Notes under the pieces: generated by a model
Seen by the model: the letters and a program-made list of their open reading frames with translations, nothing else
Told to the model about the DNA's origin: nothing
The model's database searches: none
In this document: piece after piece, positions 7,075 to 15,967 of the stretch
Layout of the letters: every line of letters begins with the position of its first letter
Numbering within the stretch: position 1 is the stretch's first letter
From: an uncultured Clostridium sp.
GTDB taxonomy: Bacteria; Bacillota; Clostridia; Lachnospirales; Lachnospiraceae
Length of the DNA: 64,000 nucleotides
Assembly: GCA_900542035.1 (NCBI GenBank)
Contig: UQMJ01000008.1
Coordinates: 1 to 64,000 of the forward strand
Reading direction: 5' to 3'
Position numbers and translations under genes: made by a program

Positions 7075-8109
7075 ATGCAGGCAGGAAAGGCAAGCGTACA
7101 ATTTGAGAAGTCTCCCCTTATTTTAAGTGAGGGGAGCGTTGTAGGAAAAAAGGAAGGGCAAGGGCCGCTGGGAGCTCTATTCGATCGCGTAGAGCAGGAT
7201 GACAAATTTGGAAAAGCCAACTGGGAAGAAGCGGAAAGCGAGATGCAGAAACAGGCGGTTGAGATAGCGGCTTCCAAGGCAGGACTAAAAAATGAGGATA
7301 TCCGTTATTTGCTTGGAGGAGATTTATTAGGACAGCTGATTGCGACCTCATTTGGGGTAGTGGAGTTGGAAATTCCGTTGTTTGGGCTGTATGGCGCCTG
7401 TTCTACCATGGGAGAGGCCATGAGCCTGGGCGCTATGCTGGTGGCGGCAGGCTATGCCGACAGAGTGGCTTCTGTTGCATCCAGCCATTTTGCTACAGCA
7501 GAAAAGCAATTCCGTTTTCCGCTAGGCTATGGAAATCAACGGCCTTATTCTGCGACCTGGACGGTAACCGGATGCGGGGCTGTCATACTTCAGGCTGCTG
7601 GATTGGAACAGAGGAAAGACGCAGGAGGGCAGGCCGTCATTACCGGTGTTACAACGGGGAAAATTGTAGATTTGGGAGTTAAGGATTCCATGAATATGGG
7701 AGCGGCTATGGCGCCTGCAGCCTTTTCTGTTATCAGCCAGAATTTTGAGGATTTTCAGGTAGACGAAACCTGGTATGACAAGATTATTACGGGAGATTTA
7801 GGAACGATTGGGCGAACCATTCTTTTGGACTTTATGAAAGAAAAAGGACATGATCTGGAAGCGATTCATATGGACTGCGGAATCGAAATTTTTGATCCCG
7901 AAACACAGGATACCCATGCCGGAGGAAGTGGGTGCGGCTGTTCTGCAGTTACGTTCTGCTCTTACGTGCTGCCACGCATCAGAGAAGGCATCTGGAAACG
8001 GGTTCTATTTGTACCGACAGGCGCTTTATTATCAACGGTCAGCTTCAATGAAGGACAGAGTGTTCCAGGAATTGCTCATGGAGTCGTTATTGAGCATCGG
8101 AGACTTTAA
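7075..8109 (+). CDS. spoVAD: Stage V sporulation protein AD (SpoVAD)
   Basis: A 344-residue thiolase-fold protein without catalytic activity, part of the SpoVA complex that moves Ca-dipicolinic acid into the forespore and releases it on germination; in bacilli SpoVAD binds DPA directly. Family hallmarks seen: G-P-L-G-A-L-F-D near the N-terminus, the L-Y-G-A-C-S-T-M-G-E segment, and S-S-H-F-A-T-A-E-K-Q-F-R-F-P followed by Q-R-P-Y-S-A-T-W-T-V-T-G. Length is normal. ATG 7075 is chosen for the AAAGGAG site eight bases upstream. It leads spoVAE by 16 bases. The usual first gene, spoVAC, is not in front of it. Confidence 0.95.
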   Translation: MQAGKASVQFEKSPLILSEGSVVGKKEGQGPLGALFDRVEQDDKFGKANWEEAESEMQKQAVEIAASKAGLKNEDIRYLLGGDLLGQLIATSFGVVELEIPLFGLYGACSTMGEAMSLGAMLVAAGYADRVASVASSHFATAEKQFRFPLGYGNQRPYSATWTVTGCGAVILQAAGLEQRKDAGGQAVITGVTTGKIVDLGVKDSMNMGAAMAPAAFSVISQNFEDFQVDETWYDKIITGDLGTIGRTILLDFMKEKGHDLEAIHMDCGIEIFDPETQDTHAGGSGCGCSAVTFCSYVLPRIREGIWKRVLFVPTGALLSTVSFNEGQSVPGIAHGVVIEHRRL

Positions 8110-8125
8110 AAGAAGGGAATCAGAA

Positions 8126-8479
8126 ATGGATTATTTCAAAGCTTTTTTAGTAGGGGGAGCGATTTGCGCCCTGGTACAGATTTTAATGGAAAAAACAAAA
8201 CTAATGCCAGGAAGAATCATGGTCATCCTGGTAGTAAGCGGAACAATATTAGGATTTGCCGGAGTATATCAGCCATTTCTGGACTGGGCCGGTCAGGGAG
8301 CGGGAGTACCTCTTCTGGGATTTGGCAATACTCTGTGGAAAGGGGTAAAAGAAGGAATAGAAACAGAAGGACTTCTTGGGATTTTTAAAGGAGGTCTGAC
8401 TGCCAGTTCGGCAGGCATCTGCGGAGCTATGGTATTCGGGTACCTGGGTTCGCTGCTGTTTAACTCTAAAATGAAATGA
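8126..8479 (+). CDS. spoVAE: Stage V sporulation protein AE (SpoVAE)
   Basis: A 117-residue integral membrane protein with about four hydrophobic segments. It has the family's opening (Y-F-K-A-F-L-V-G-G-A-I-C-A-L-V-Q) and the G-L-L-G-I-F-K-G-G-L-T-A-S-S-A-G-I closing pattern. It works with SpoVAC and SpoVAD in the inner forespore membrane as the DPA channel. ATG 8126 follows AGAAGGGA. A longer frame upstream overlaps spoVAD and is not used. It is the last gene of the sigma-G unit. Confidence 0.95.
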   Translation: MDYFKAFLVGGAICALVQILMEKTKLMPGRIMVILVVSGTILGFAGVYQPFLDWAGQGAGVPLLGFGNTLWKGVKEGIETEGLLGIFKGGLTASSAGICGAMVFGYLGSLLFNSKMK

Positions 8480-8550
8480 TTCGGCTGATACAAATGAAAC
8501 AGAAGACAGAACGCCCCGAAGGTCTGAAAAAGTTTAAAAAAGTCGAAAAC

Positions 8551-8579
8551 TTGCAAATGGTTTGAGCAGATGGTATTAT
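8551..8579 (+). promoter_or_regulatory. Sigma-A promoter for the Rpn-family gene
   Basis: TTGCAA, 17-base spacer, TATTAT, ending 24 bases before the ATG at 8604. Confidence 0.6.
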
Positions 8580-8603
8580 GAAAAAAAGGCATGAAATCGC
8601 GAT

Positions 8604-9521
8604 ATGCAAGTTGAAAGGGGAACAGTTGGTCAGGTGAACAATACGGCTGGTTATAAAAGTCCGGAGAAGGATAAAGATAAAGAATTGTATCTGCGCCATA
8701 AGAAGTATCGGGAGATTTTAAGGAATCTTACGATTATGAGCGATATGTTTATGCGTAATGTACTCAAACAGATGGAATGTACAGAATATATGCTGCAGGT
8801 AATTATGGGAGACTGGGAACTGAAGGTTCGGGAACAGGTTTTACAGAAAGACTATAAAAATCTACAGGGAAGATCTGCTATCTTAGATTGTGTCGCGTGT
8901 GACTCCAATGGCAGACAATTTGATATAGAGATTCAGCAGGGGAGCGAAGGTGCATCTCCCAAAAGGGCGCGGTATCACAGCGGATTAATGGATATGAACA
9001 CATTAGTTCCTGGACAGGAATTTTGTGAATTGCCAGAGAATTATGTGATTTTTATTACTAAGAAGGATGAACTAGGACAGGATTTACAAATTTATCATGT
9101 TGATAGGGTGGTTCGGGAGACAAATCAGGAGTTTAAAGATGGGTCACATATTATATTTGTAAATTCAAGCATACAGGACGACACAGAATTAGGGAGACTT
9201 ATGCATGATTTACACTGTAAAAGGGCAGACAAGATGTATAGCAGGATTTTAGCAAAACGGGTCTATGAGCTAAAGGAAACCCAGGAAGGAGTGGAGAGTA
9301 TGTGCCAGGAGATGGAACAGATTTTCAGTGAAGGCCAGCGATACGGAGAAAAACGAGGAGAAAAGCGAGGGGAAAGACGGGGGAAACTGAAAGCAAAAAA
9401 AGAAGCTGCAGTATCTTTGAATGAAATGGGTCTGCCAGCAGACAAAATTGCAGAAGCAGTCAAAGTCAGCGCAGAGACAGTCCAGAAGTGGATTGGGAGA
9501 AATACGGCAGCTGCCAGGTAA
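8604..9521 (+). CDS. Rpn-family PD-(D/E)xK nuclease (transposase-like)
   Basis: A 305-residue member of the Rpn/PDDEXK_2 'putative transposase' family, nucleases that promote RecA-independent recombination in E. coli. The nuclease core has D in A-I-L-D-C-V-A, then F-D-I-E-I-Q (the D/E-x-Q form of the motif) and a later R-A-R-Y-H-S helix. Residues about 247-265 are an Arg/Lys/Glu-rich repeat (G-E-K-R-G-E-K-R-G-E-R-R-G), common in the family's linker, followed by a short helix-turn-helix-like tail (M-G-L-P-A-D-K-I-A-E-A-V). The start is uncertain: ATG 8604 has no clear site, and GTG 8634 follows GAAAGGGG. Likely single-gene unit; a second family member lies at 58.0 kb. Confidence 0.85.
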   Translation: MQVERGTVGQVNNTAGYKSPEKDKDKELYLRHKKYREILRNLTIMSDMFMRNVLKQMECTEYMLQVIMGDWELKVREQVLQKDYKNLQGRSAILDCVACDSNGRQFDIEIQQGSEGASPKRARYHSGLMDMNTLVPGQEFCELPENYVIFITKKDELGQDLQIYHVDRVVRETNQEFKDGSHIIFVNSSIQDDTELGRLMHDLHCKRADKMYSRILAKRVYELKETQEGVESMCQEMEQIFSEGQRYGEKRGEKRGERRGKLKAKKEAAVSLNEMGLPADKIAEAVKVSAETVQKWIGRNTAAAR

Positions 9522-9568
9522 TAATTGTATATTTGTATCTTGATAGGAGTACAGCTTTCCATAATATG

Positions 9569-9616
9569 AAAAGCCGGCTGAGACTCAGAAAACGAGTTGT
9601 CAGCCGACTTTTTTGT
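9569..9616. terminator. Bidirectional terminator between Rpn and PBP genes
   Basis: AAAAGCCGGCTGA-GACTC / GAGTT-GTCAGCCGACTTTTTT: a strong stem with T-runs on both strands, serving the convergent 8604 and 12367 genes. Confidence 0.9.
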
Positions 9617-9649
9617 TTTTAAAGAAATGCAAACCTTAATTTATTCCAT

Positions 9650-12367
9650 TTAGTTTACTCCAGGGCCATATTCTGTCGGCATAGTGCCGATAATGACCGG
9701 ATTGGTCTGGGAGTAACCAGGCCCGATAGGAGTTACGACAGAAGGATCCGTAGGAGCGTCTGTCGGGGCAGAACCGTCTGGATTAACTGGAGGAAGGATG
9801 GTGTTAACTCCGTTATGGATATTGCAGTAACCAGGGATTCCAAAAGCAGAATCATCGGTGCTGCCTTCCTCGTCCTGGGGCAGAGCCATACATACCCTGG
9901 ACTGACGGTCCGGACAAAATTCTGTAGGTTTCCGGCCGGAAGCAGAGCAGACTGTTACGACAACGTGTTTGTCGCAGACTTCGGTAGGAGCTGTGCCTTT
10001 GGCAAAATATTCTGTATAAACAGCATTGCCTCTTGGGTCATTGGTACAGACGCCATTGACAGCCAGTTTGCCGGACTTGCGGCAAATCTGGGCAGTCTCC
10101 ACACTGTCCGGAACGGCAAAACCAGGATCAGACAGCCCTTCATGTACCCGTTCCATGATTTTCCGCCAGATGTCCTTGTGGAAGCTGGTTCCTCCGTTGC
10201 TGCTTAAAGACTGGTTGTTGTCGCAGCCGCCCCAGATACCGGCAGTATAATAAGGCGTATAGCCGACAAACCAGATATCGTTGTTGGAAGAAGTCGTACC
10301 GCTCTTGCCGGCAACGGACATACCGGAAAGTCTTGCCCGTGTACTGGTAGAAGAAATACTTGCACCCGCTCTGGCAAAGCTGCTGACAGTCCGCATGGAA
10401 TCAGCCATGGCATCGGTCAGCAGGAAAGCGGTAGAATCCTTTAAAGCCCGATGGGTCTCCGGCGTGTTGTCCAGTAAAACTTTTCCATTGTGATCCAGAA
10501 TCTTCGTAAAGAAAACAGGTTCTGTATAAACGCCGCCATTGGCGATAGCAGCATAAGCAGCGGTCAGTTCCAGGTTGGAGACGCCGTCTGTAATACCGCC
10601 CAGAGCCGTCGCCGGATTCAGGTCATTAGAAGTCAGGGAAGTGATTCCCAGGTTCTTCGCATACTCTACGCCTAACTGAGGAGTAACCGTCTCTACCAGA
10701 CAACGCACTGCCACGATATTCATCGAGAAAATAATACCGCTGCGGATATTGGCATAGCCCTGGTATTTGCCCTGGCTGTACCAGTTTTTAAAAGTCTTTG
10801 TACCGACCGTATACGGTGCATCGTAATAAACCGTTCCAAGAGTTGCGCCGCAGGCATCTAAAGCCGGAGCAAAGGCAGTAATGACTTTAAATGTCGATCC
10901 AGGCTGACGCAGAGTATTGGTGGCCCGATTTAAGGTAAGACTAGCAGTCTTTTCTCCACGGCCGCCGCTGATGGCCTTTACCTGTCCAGTGGCCTGATCC
11001 ATGATTACAAAGGAAGCCTGGGGCTGGAGTGTAGTCTGCATCCGTTCGCCCAGGATTTCGTCGCCTTCTTTCAGAAGATAAGCCTTAAATTGTTCAATAT
11101 CAGCTTTTACTTCATCTTCCGAAGCATACAGTCCCGCGTAACCGTCATGGAGCACTTCCTTATGGTATTTTTTCAAAGTTTCTTCGGAATAGTGCTTGGT
11201 CTCTCCATTGGCATGGGTTACAGAAAGGCGGTATTCTACGGAATACTTAGCGGCTGCATAGTTCTCCGGATTGTTGATCTCTTCATCTACAATAGCCTGG
11301 ATATTTGGATCCTGGGTCGTATAGATGGTCAGACCGCCGCCGTACAGCAGGTTATAAGCCTGGCTTTCGGAATATCCCAGCTTGTCCATCAGAGCTTTCT
11401 GGACCTGTTCGGTCAGTTCATCTGTAAAATAGCTGTACATGGTGGATTCCTGGTTGGCAATCACCATATTGTTGTTTTGCTGGATCCGGTCATACACATT
11501 GTCTGCCAGAGCTTCTTCCTGCTCGTCAGCGCTAATATAGCCTTGATCCTTCATGTACTGAAGGATGACTTTGCGCTTTTCCGCGTTGTGTTCCGGATTG
11601 GTAATCGGGTTATAGTAAGTAGGCTTCTGGGTAATTCCGGCAAGTACGGTACATTCCGATAAAGTCAGATCCGATACTTCCTTATTAAAATACCGCCTGG
11701 CGGCTACCTTTACTCCCAGGGTATTGCTGCCTAAATTAATGGTATTGAGATAATCGGTAATAATTTTCTGTTTGGCCTTCGTTTTATCAGGGCCAAGAGC
11801 CTTTTCCAGCTGGACAGCCAGATACTGTTCCTGAAGCTTTCTCTCCAGCTTGGCAGCAAAGGTCGCTTCGTTTCCGCCTTTAAAGACGTTGTTTTTAATC
11901 AGCTGCTGGGTCAGGGTAGAGCCGCCGCCCCGATTGTCATTGGTCAGCACGCCTACTGCCGCACGCAGGATAGAACGGATGTCGATTCCGTTGTGCTCCC
12001 AGAAACGGGAATCCTCAATGGCAACGAAGGCATCGATTAAATCCTGGGGAAGTTCTTCATAGGTGGCTGCCTCTCGGTTGGAACCTTCCATAACAAGAGT
12101 ATCAGTCAGATTACCTGCGCTGTCATATACCTTGGTGGCAAAGCCGCTGGGACCGAAGCTGTTGGGGTCAATTTCCGGAGCATTATCAATAATGCCTTTT
12201 ACCATGCCGAAACCTGCGCTGACGCCTGTAACTGCAATGACCAGACAGAAAATAAATAACATTCGGGAAATAAACTGAATCATCCGCGTTTTATATTTCT
12301 GGGATTTGGAACGGACAGCCTTCAGATTCTGCTCAGTGGCCTTTCTGCCGTAATTATTCGAGTTCAT
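9650..12367 (-). CDS. Class A penicillin-binding protein (transglycosylase/transpeptidase)
   Basis: A 905-residue bifunctional peptidoglycan synthase of the PBP1A type. A short basic cytoplasmic tail and one membrane anchor (about 32-55) precede the GT51 glycosyltransferase with the E-D-S-R-F-W-E-H motif and T-L-T-Q-Q-L-I-K-N. The transpeptidase then shows S-x-x-K in Q-P-G-S-T-F-K, S-M-N as the SxN motif, and K-S-G-T-T. The C-terminal 150 residues contain four Cys residues in paired spacing and a Pro/Thr/Asp-rich low-complexity tail, usual for clostridial PBP1. Start ATG 12367 is preceded by a good site (AAGGAGG on the minus strand) and a near-consensus promoter. Monocistronic and convergent with the Rpn gene. 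Confidence 0.95.
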   Translation of the reverse strand: MNSNNYGRKATEQNLKAVRSKSQKYKTRMIQFISRMLFIFCLVIAVTGVSAGFGMVKGIIDNAPEIDPNSFGPSGFATKVYDSAGNLTDTLVMEGSNREAATYEELPQDLIDAFVAIEDSRFWEHNGIDIRSILRAAVGVLTNDNRGGGSTLTQQLIKNNVFKGGNEATFAAKLERKLQEQYLAVQLEKALGPDKTKAKQKIITDYLNTINLGSNTLGVKVAARRYFNKEVSDLTLSECTVLAGITQKPTYYNPITNPEHNAEKRKVILQYMKDQGYISADEQEEALADNVYDRIQQNNNMVIANQESTMYSYFTDELTEQVQKALMDKLGYSESQAYNLLYGGGLTIYTTQDPNIQAIVDEEINNPENYAAAKYSVEYRLSVTHANGETKHYSEETLKKYHKEVLHDGYAGLYASEDEVKADIEQFKAYLLKEGDEILGERMQTTLQPQASFVIMDQATGQVKAISGGRGEKTASLTLNRATNTLRQPGSTFKVITAFAPALDACGATLGTVYYDAPYTVGTKTFKNWYSQGKYQGYANIRSGIIFSMNIVAVRCLVETVTPQLGVEYAKNLGITSLTSNDLNPATALGGITDGVSNLELTAAYAAIANGGVYTEPVFFTKILDHNGKVLLDNTPETHRALKDSTAFLLTDAMADSMRTVSSFARAGASISSTSTRARLSGMSVAGKSGTTSSNNDIWFVGYTPYYTAGIWGGCDNNQSLSSNGGTSFHKDIWRKIMERVHEGLSDPGFAVPDSVETAQICRKSGKLAVNGVCTNDPRGNAVYTEYFAKGTAPTEVCDKHVVVTVCSASGRKPTEFCPDRQSRVCMALPQDEEGSTDDSAFGIPGYCNIHNGVNTILPPVNPDGSAPTDAPTDPSVVTPIGPGYSQTNPVIIGTMPTEYGPGVN

Positions 12368-12389
12368 GGAAATCCTCCTTTACCGGTAC

Positions 12390-12418
12390 ATTATAGCAAA
12401 ATATCCTAATTAATTCAA
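12390..12418 (-). promoter_or_regulatory. Promoter of the class A PBP gene
   Basis: On the minus strand: TTGAAT, 17-base spacer, TATAAT, about 20 bases before the ATG at 12367. Confidence 0.75.
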
Positions 12419-12435
12419 CTTAAGATTCATAGGTA

Positions 12436-12464
12436 TTGTTCCTTAAGAAACTCTCTGGTATACT
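12436..12464 (+). promoter_or_regulatory. Promoter of the YigZ gene
   Basis: TTGTTC, 17-base spacer, TATACT, ending 27 bases before ATG 12492; divergent from the PBP promoter. Confidence 0.65.
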
Positions 12465-12491
12465 GTGTGGGAGAAGAATGGAGGGAGAACC

Positions 12492-13181
12492 ATGGGAGAA
12501 ACCAGTCAGGCAGACAAAAGGCCGGAATCCTATTTCATTTTATACCAGGGAGGCAGCGGGGAACTGACAGAGAAAAAATCCCGCTTTATTGCCAATACCC
12601 GTCCGGTAACAAGCGAGGAAGAGGCCCTTGCCTTTGTAGAAGAAATGCGGAAAAAATACTGGGACGCCAGACATAACTGCTGGGCCTATGTAATTGGAGA
12701 ACGGGGAGAGAAAAAGCGGTGCAGCGACGACGGAGAACCCAGCCAGACAGCCGGAAAGCCGATGCTGGACGTATTATCCGGAGCGGAAGTAACCAATCTG
12801 TGCGTGGTGGTAACCAGGTACTTCGGCGGAGTGCTGCTGGGGACGGGCGGCCTTGTAAGAGCGTATTCCGGCGCGGCAAAGGCCGGCCTGGAAGCAAGTG
12901 TGGTAGTAGAGAAAAAGCTGGCAGAAAAAATCCAGGTAGATACCGACTACAACGGACTGGGAAAGATCCAGTACATTGCAGCGGAACGGGGAATCATGAC
13001 CTTGGATACCCAGTATACCGACAAAGTAGCGCTTACATTTCTGGTTCCGGTAAAAGATGCGTCGGCTTTTCAGGCAGCGCTGACAGAGGGAACCAACGGA
13101 AAAGCAAAGATTCAGACAGTGTGCCGCCTTTATTATGGAAATCTGGAAAAGGAGATCCTGATTTTTGAAGAAATTCCGTAA
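12492..13181 (+). CDS. yigZ: YigZ/IMPACT family protein
   Basis: A 229-residue protein of the UPF0029/IMPACT family: the N-terminal domain has the K-K-S-R-F-I-A segment, D-A-R-H-N-C-W-A-Y and the G-E-P-S-Q-T-A-G-K-P block. V-V-V-T-R-Y-F-G-G-V-L-L-G-T-G-G-L-V-R is the family signature, followed by a DUF1949 ferredoxin-like C-terminal domain. The biochemical role in bacteria is unsettled; the eukaryotic relative affects GCN2 signalling. ATG 12492 fits the GGAGGGAG site better than the upstream GTG at 12465, which falls on the promoter's transcription start region. Confidence 0.9.
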   Translation: MGETSQADKRPESYFILYQGGSGELTEKKSRFIANTRPVTSEEEALAFVEEMRKKYWDARHNCWAYVIGERGEKKRCSDDGEPSQTAGKPMLDVLSGAEVTNLCVVVTRYFGGVLLGTGGLVRAYSGAAKAGLEASVVVEKKLAEKIQVDTDYNGLGKIQYIAAERGIMTLDTQYTDKVALTFLVPVKDASAFQAALTEGTNGKAKIQTVCRLYYGNLEKEILIFEEIP

Positions 13182-13198
13182 AACCTGGGCAAAACACC

Positions 13199-13227
13199 TT
13201 GCATTCCTGAAAAACGGATGCTATACT
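13199..13227 (+). promoter_or_regulatory. Promoter of typA
   Basis: TTGCAT, 17-base spacer, TATACT; start codon 45 bases downstream. Confidence 0.65.
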
Positions 13228-13271
13228 AGGTAACCGTGGCAGAAAACAGTCTGATATAAGGAAGTAAACCG

Positions 13272-15101
13272 ATGAAAATTAAGAGAGAAGATGTAAGAAA
13301 TATTGCAATTATTGCTCACGTAGACCATGGCAAAACGACCCTGGTCGATAATTTATTAAAGCAGAGCGGTATTTTCAGGGCAAATCAGGAAGTAGCAGAA
13401 CGTGTCATGGACTCCAATGACATTGAACGGGAAAGAGGCATTACCATTCTTTCCAAGAATACTGCAGTTATGTACAAGGGAACCAAGATTAATATCATCG
13501 ACACCCCAGGCCATGCGGATTTCGGCGGCGAGGTAGAGCGTGTCTTAAAGATGGTAAACGGCGTTATTTTGGTGGTAGACGCTTATGAGGGCGCAATGCC
13601 GCAGACCAAGTTCGTATTAAAGAAAGCCCTGGAGCTGGATTTGTATGTAATTGTCTGCATTAATAAGATTGACCGTCCGGAAGCAAGACCAAATGAAGTA
13701 ATTGATGAAATTTTAGAGCTGTTTATGGATCTGGACGCTTCTGACGAGCAGTTAGAGTGCCCGTTTATTTTTGCATCTGCAAGAGACGGCTATGCAAAGA
13801 AAAATTTAGAAGACGAAAATGTAGATATGACTCCTTTGTTTGAAACCATTATCGACTACATTCCAGCTCCGGAAGGCGATCCGGAAGCGCCTCTCCAGAC
13901 ATTGATCAGTACCATCGACTACAACGAATACGTAGGACGTATCGGCGTAGGCAAGGTAGACAACGGCGTACTTCGCATTAACCAGGAGTGCGTTCTGGTC
14001 AACCATCACGATCCGGACAAGTTTAAAAAGATTAAAATCGGCAAGCTGTACGAGTTTGACGGATTAAACCGCGTGGAAGTAAAAGAAGCCAACGTAGGTT
14101 CTATTGTGGCCATTTCCGGTATTCCGGATATCCACATCGGAGACACTATCTGCGCAGTGGATGCTCCGGATCCGATTCCATTCCAGAAGATTTCAGAGCC
14201 TACCATTTCCATGTACTTTATGGTAAATGACAGCCCGTTAGCCGGCCAGGAAGGAAAGTATATTACCTCCCGCCATATCAGGGAGCGTTTGTTCAGAGAA
14301 TTAAATACAGACGTCAGCCTCCGTGTAGAAGAAACCGATTCTCCGGACTGTTTTAAGGTATCCGGAAGAGGCGAGCTGCATCTGTCTGTCCTGATTGAAA
14401 ATATGCGCCGCGAAAACTTTGAATTCGCAGTCAGCAAGGCAGAGGTTATCTACAAATACAATGAGAGAGGCCAGAAGCAGGAACCAATGGAAATCGCTTA
14501 TGTAGACGTTCCGGAGGAATTTACCGGAGCAGTTATCCAGAAGCTGACTTCCAGAAAGGGCGAGCTTCAGGGTATGAGCCCAGTATCCGGCGGCTATACC
14601 AGACTGGAATTTTCCATTCCGTCCAGAGGCCTGATTGGTTACAGAGGCGAATTTATGACCGATACCAAGGGAAATGGTATTTTAAATACCATGTTTGACG
14701 GCTATGGCCCTTACAAGGGAGATTTAACCTACCGTCCGACCGGATCCCTGATTGCATTTGAGGCGGGAGAAGCCATTACCTACGGACTTTACAATGCCCA
14801 GGAGAGAGGCGTTCTCTTTATCGGGCCTGGCGAAAAAGTGTATTCCGGAATGGTAGTCGGCCAGAATCCAAAGGCAGAGGATATTGAAATCAATGTCTGC
14901 AAGACCAAGAAACTGACCAATACCCGTTCTTCCAGCGCAGACGACGCGCTCCGCTTAACTCCGCCTAAGGTAATGAGCTTAGAGCAGTGCCTGGAGTTTA
15001 TCGATACGGATGAGCTTCTGGAAATTACTCCAAAGAGCCTTCGAATCCGCAAAAAGATCCTGGATCCAATGCTGAGAAAGAGAGCTTCTTTTAAGAAATA
15101 A
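13272..15101 (+). CDS. typA: Translational GTPase TypA/BipA
   Basis: A 609-residue ribosome-binding GTPase of the EF-G superfamily, involved in ribosome assembly and stress adaptation. G1 is A-H-V-D-H-G-K-T-T (15-23), the effector region contains D-I-E-R-E-R-G-I-T-I, G3 is D-T-P-G-H-A-D-F, and G4 is N-K-I-D. Domain II, the EF-G-like domains III and V and the TypA-specific C-terminal domain (G-L-I-G-Y-R-G-E-F and later T-N-T-R-S-S-S-A-D-D-A) are all present at standard length. Own promoter and own terminator. Confidence 0.97.
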   Translation: MKIKREDVRNIAIIAHVDHGKTTLVDNLLKQSGIFRANQEVAERVMDSNDIERERGITILSKNTAVMYKGTKINIIDTPGHADFGGEVERVLKMVNGVILVVDAYEGAMPQTKFVLKKALELDLYVIVCINKIDRPEARPNEVIDEILELFMDLDASDEQLECPFIFASARDGYAKKNLEDENVDMTPLFETIIDYIPAPEGDPEAPLQTLISTIDYNEYVGRIGVGKVDNGVLRINQECVLVNHHDPDKFKKIKIGKLYEFDGLNRVEVKEANVGSIVAISGIPDIHIGDTICAVDAPDPIPFQKISEPTISMYFMVNDSPLAGQEGKYITSRHIRERLFRELNTDVSLRVEETDSPDCFKVSGRGELHLSVLIENMRRENFEFAVSKAEVIYKYNERGQKQEPMEIAYVDVPEEFTGAVIQKLTSRKGELQGMSPVSGGYTRLEFSIPSRGLIGYRGEFMTDTKGNGILNTMFDGYGPYKGDLTYRPTGSLIAFEAGEAITYGLYNAQERGVLFIGPGEKVYSGMVVGQNPKAEDIEINVCKTKKLTNTRSSSADDALRLTPPKVMSLEQCLEFIDTDELLEITPKSLRIRKKILDPMLRKRASFKK

Positions 15102-15130
15102 TCTGCAAAAAGAGACAATTATCGCTTAAT

Positions 15131-15171
15131 AAAAAAGAATTCTGTCGAGAACTTCTTCAGGATTCTTTTTT
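15131..15171 (+). terminator. Terminator after typA
   Basis: AAAAAAGAAT...ATTCTTTTTT stem with a partly paired interior and terminal T-run. Confidence 0.75.
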
Positions 15172-15253
15172 ATATTCTTCATAAAATTATCCTTTTCCAC
15201 ATAAATTTACTATGTGCGATAAGTAAATGTAAGTAGAGAAGAGGAGAAATACT

Positions 15254-15880
15254 ATGTCAGAAAAAGTAATTGAAAACAATAAGGTCAGCGTCATTGGAAC
15301 CATTGTATCCGGATTCACATTCAGCCACGAAGTATTTGGAGAGGGATTCTATATGGTGGATCTGTCTGTAAACCGGCTCAGCGAACAGGCAGACGTCATT
15401 CCCCTGATGGTTTCTGAACGCCTTTTAGATGTGGAAAAGGATTATCGCGGGTGTACCGTGGAAGCAATTGGACAGTTCCGTTCCTACAATCGCCATGAAG
15501 GGGCAAAAAACCGTCTGGTGCTGTCTGTCTTTGTCAGGGAAATCAGCTTTATGGAAGAATTTACCGATTATACCAAGACCAACCAGATTTTCCTGGACGG
15601 TTATATCTGCAAGCTTCCGGTGTACAGAAAGACGCCCCTGGGCAGGGAGATTGCCGATCTGTTGCTGGCAGTTAACCGGCCTTACGGCAAATCCGATTAC
15701 ATTCCCTGCATTGCCTGGGGAAGAAATGCCAGATACGCGTCTGGATTTGAAGTAGGAACCAGAGTCCAGGTGTGGGGTCGGGTCCAGAGCAGGGAATACA
15801 CCAAAAAGCTGAACGAAACCCAGTGCGAAAAACGGGTGGCTTACGAGGTTTCCATCAGCAAACTGGAAGTAGCAGAATAG
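15254..15880 (+). CDS. SSB-like protein with two OB-fold regions
   Basis: A 208-residue protein resembling a duplicated single-stranded-DNA-binding (OB) fold. Residues 8-95 (N-K-V-S-V-I-G-T-I-V-S-G ... V-E-A-I-G-Q-F-R-S-Y-N-R) and 108-205 (N-Q-I-F-L-D-G-Y-I-C ... Y-I-P-C-I-A-W-G-R-N-A-R ... V-Q-V-W-G-R-V-Q-S-R-E-Y) each follow the SSB strand order, the second being the better match. There is no acidic SSB C-terminal tip, so it is not the housekeeping SSB. Similar proteins are annotated in Lachnospiraceae as SSB family of unknown role. The RBS is GAAGAGGAG before ATG 15254. Confidence 0.75.
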   Translation: MSEKVIENNKVSVIGTIVSGFTFSHEVFGEGFYMVDLSVNRLSEQADVIPLMVSERLLDVEKDYRGCTVEAIGQFRSYNRHEGAKNRLVLSVFVREISFMEEFTDYTKTNQIFLDGYICKLPVYRKTPLGREIADLLLAVNRPYGKSDYIPCIAWGRNARYASGFEVGTRVQVWGRVQSREYTKKLNETQCEKRVAYEVSISKLEVAE

Positions 15881-15886
15881 GAATTC

Positions 15887-15915
15887 TTGCATTTACATAG
15901 GAATTATGCTATTAT
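15887..15915 (+). promoter_or_regulatory. Promoter of the corrinoid adenosyltransferase-like gene
   Basis: TTGCAT, 17-base spacer, TATTAT; about 50 bases before ATG 15968. It starts a unit that probably includes the next two genes. Confidence 0.55.
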
Positions 15916-15967
15916 TAGGCAAACTGGCATCAAGGGAAGATGCAGAAAAGTACGAGGTAACAGAACG

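Noticed and set aside
11090..11662. A 190-codon open frame opposite the class A PBP gene
   Set aside because: It lies wholly inside a well-supported gene on the other strand, has no ribosome site and no recognisable features; it is a codon-composition shadow.
12719..13168. A 149-codon open frame in another frame of yigZ
   Set aside because: Low-complexity Arg/Gly/Ser translation inside a gene with clear family motifs.
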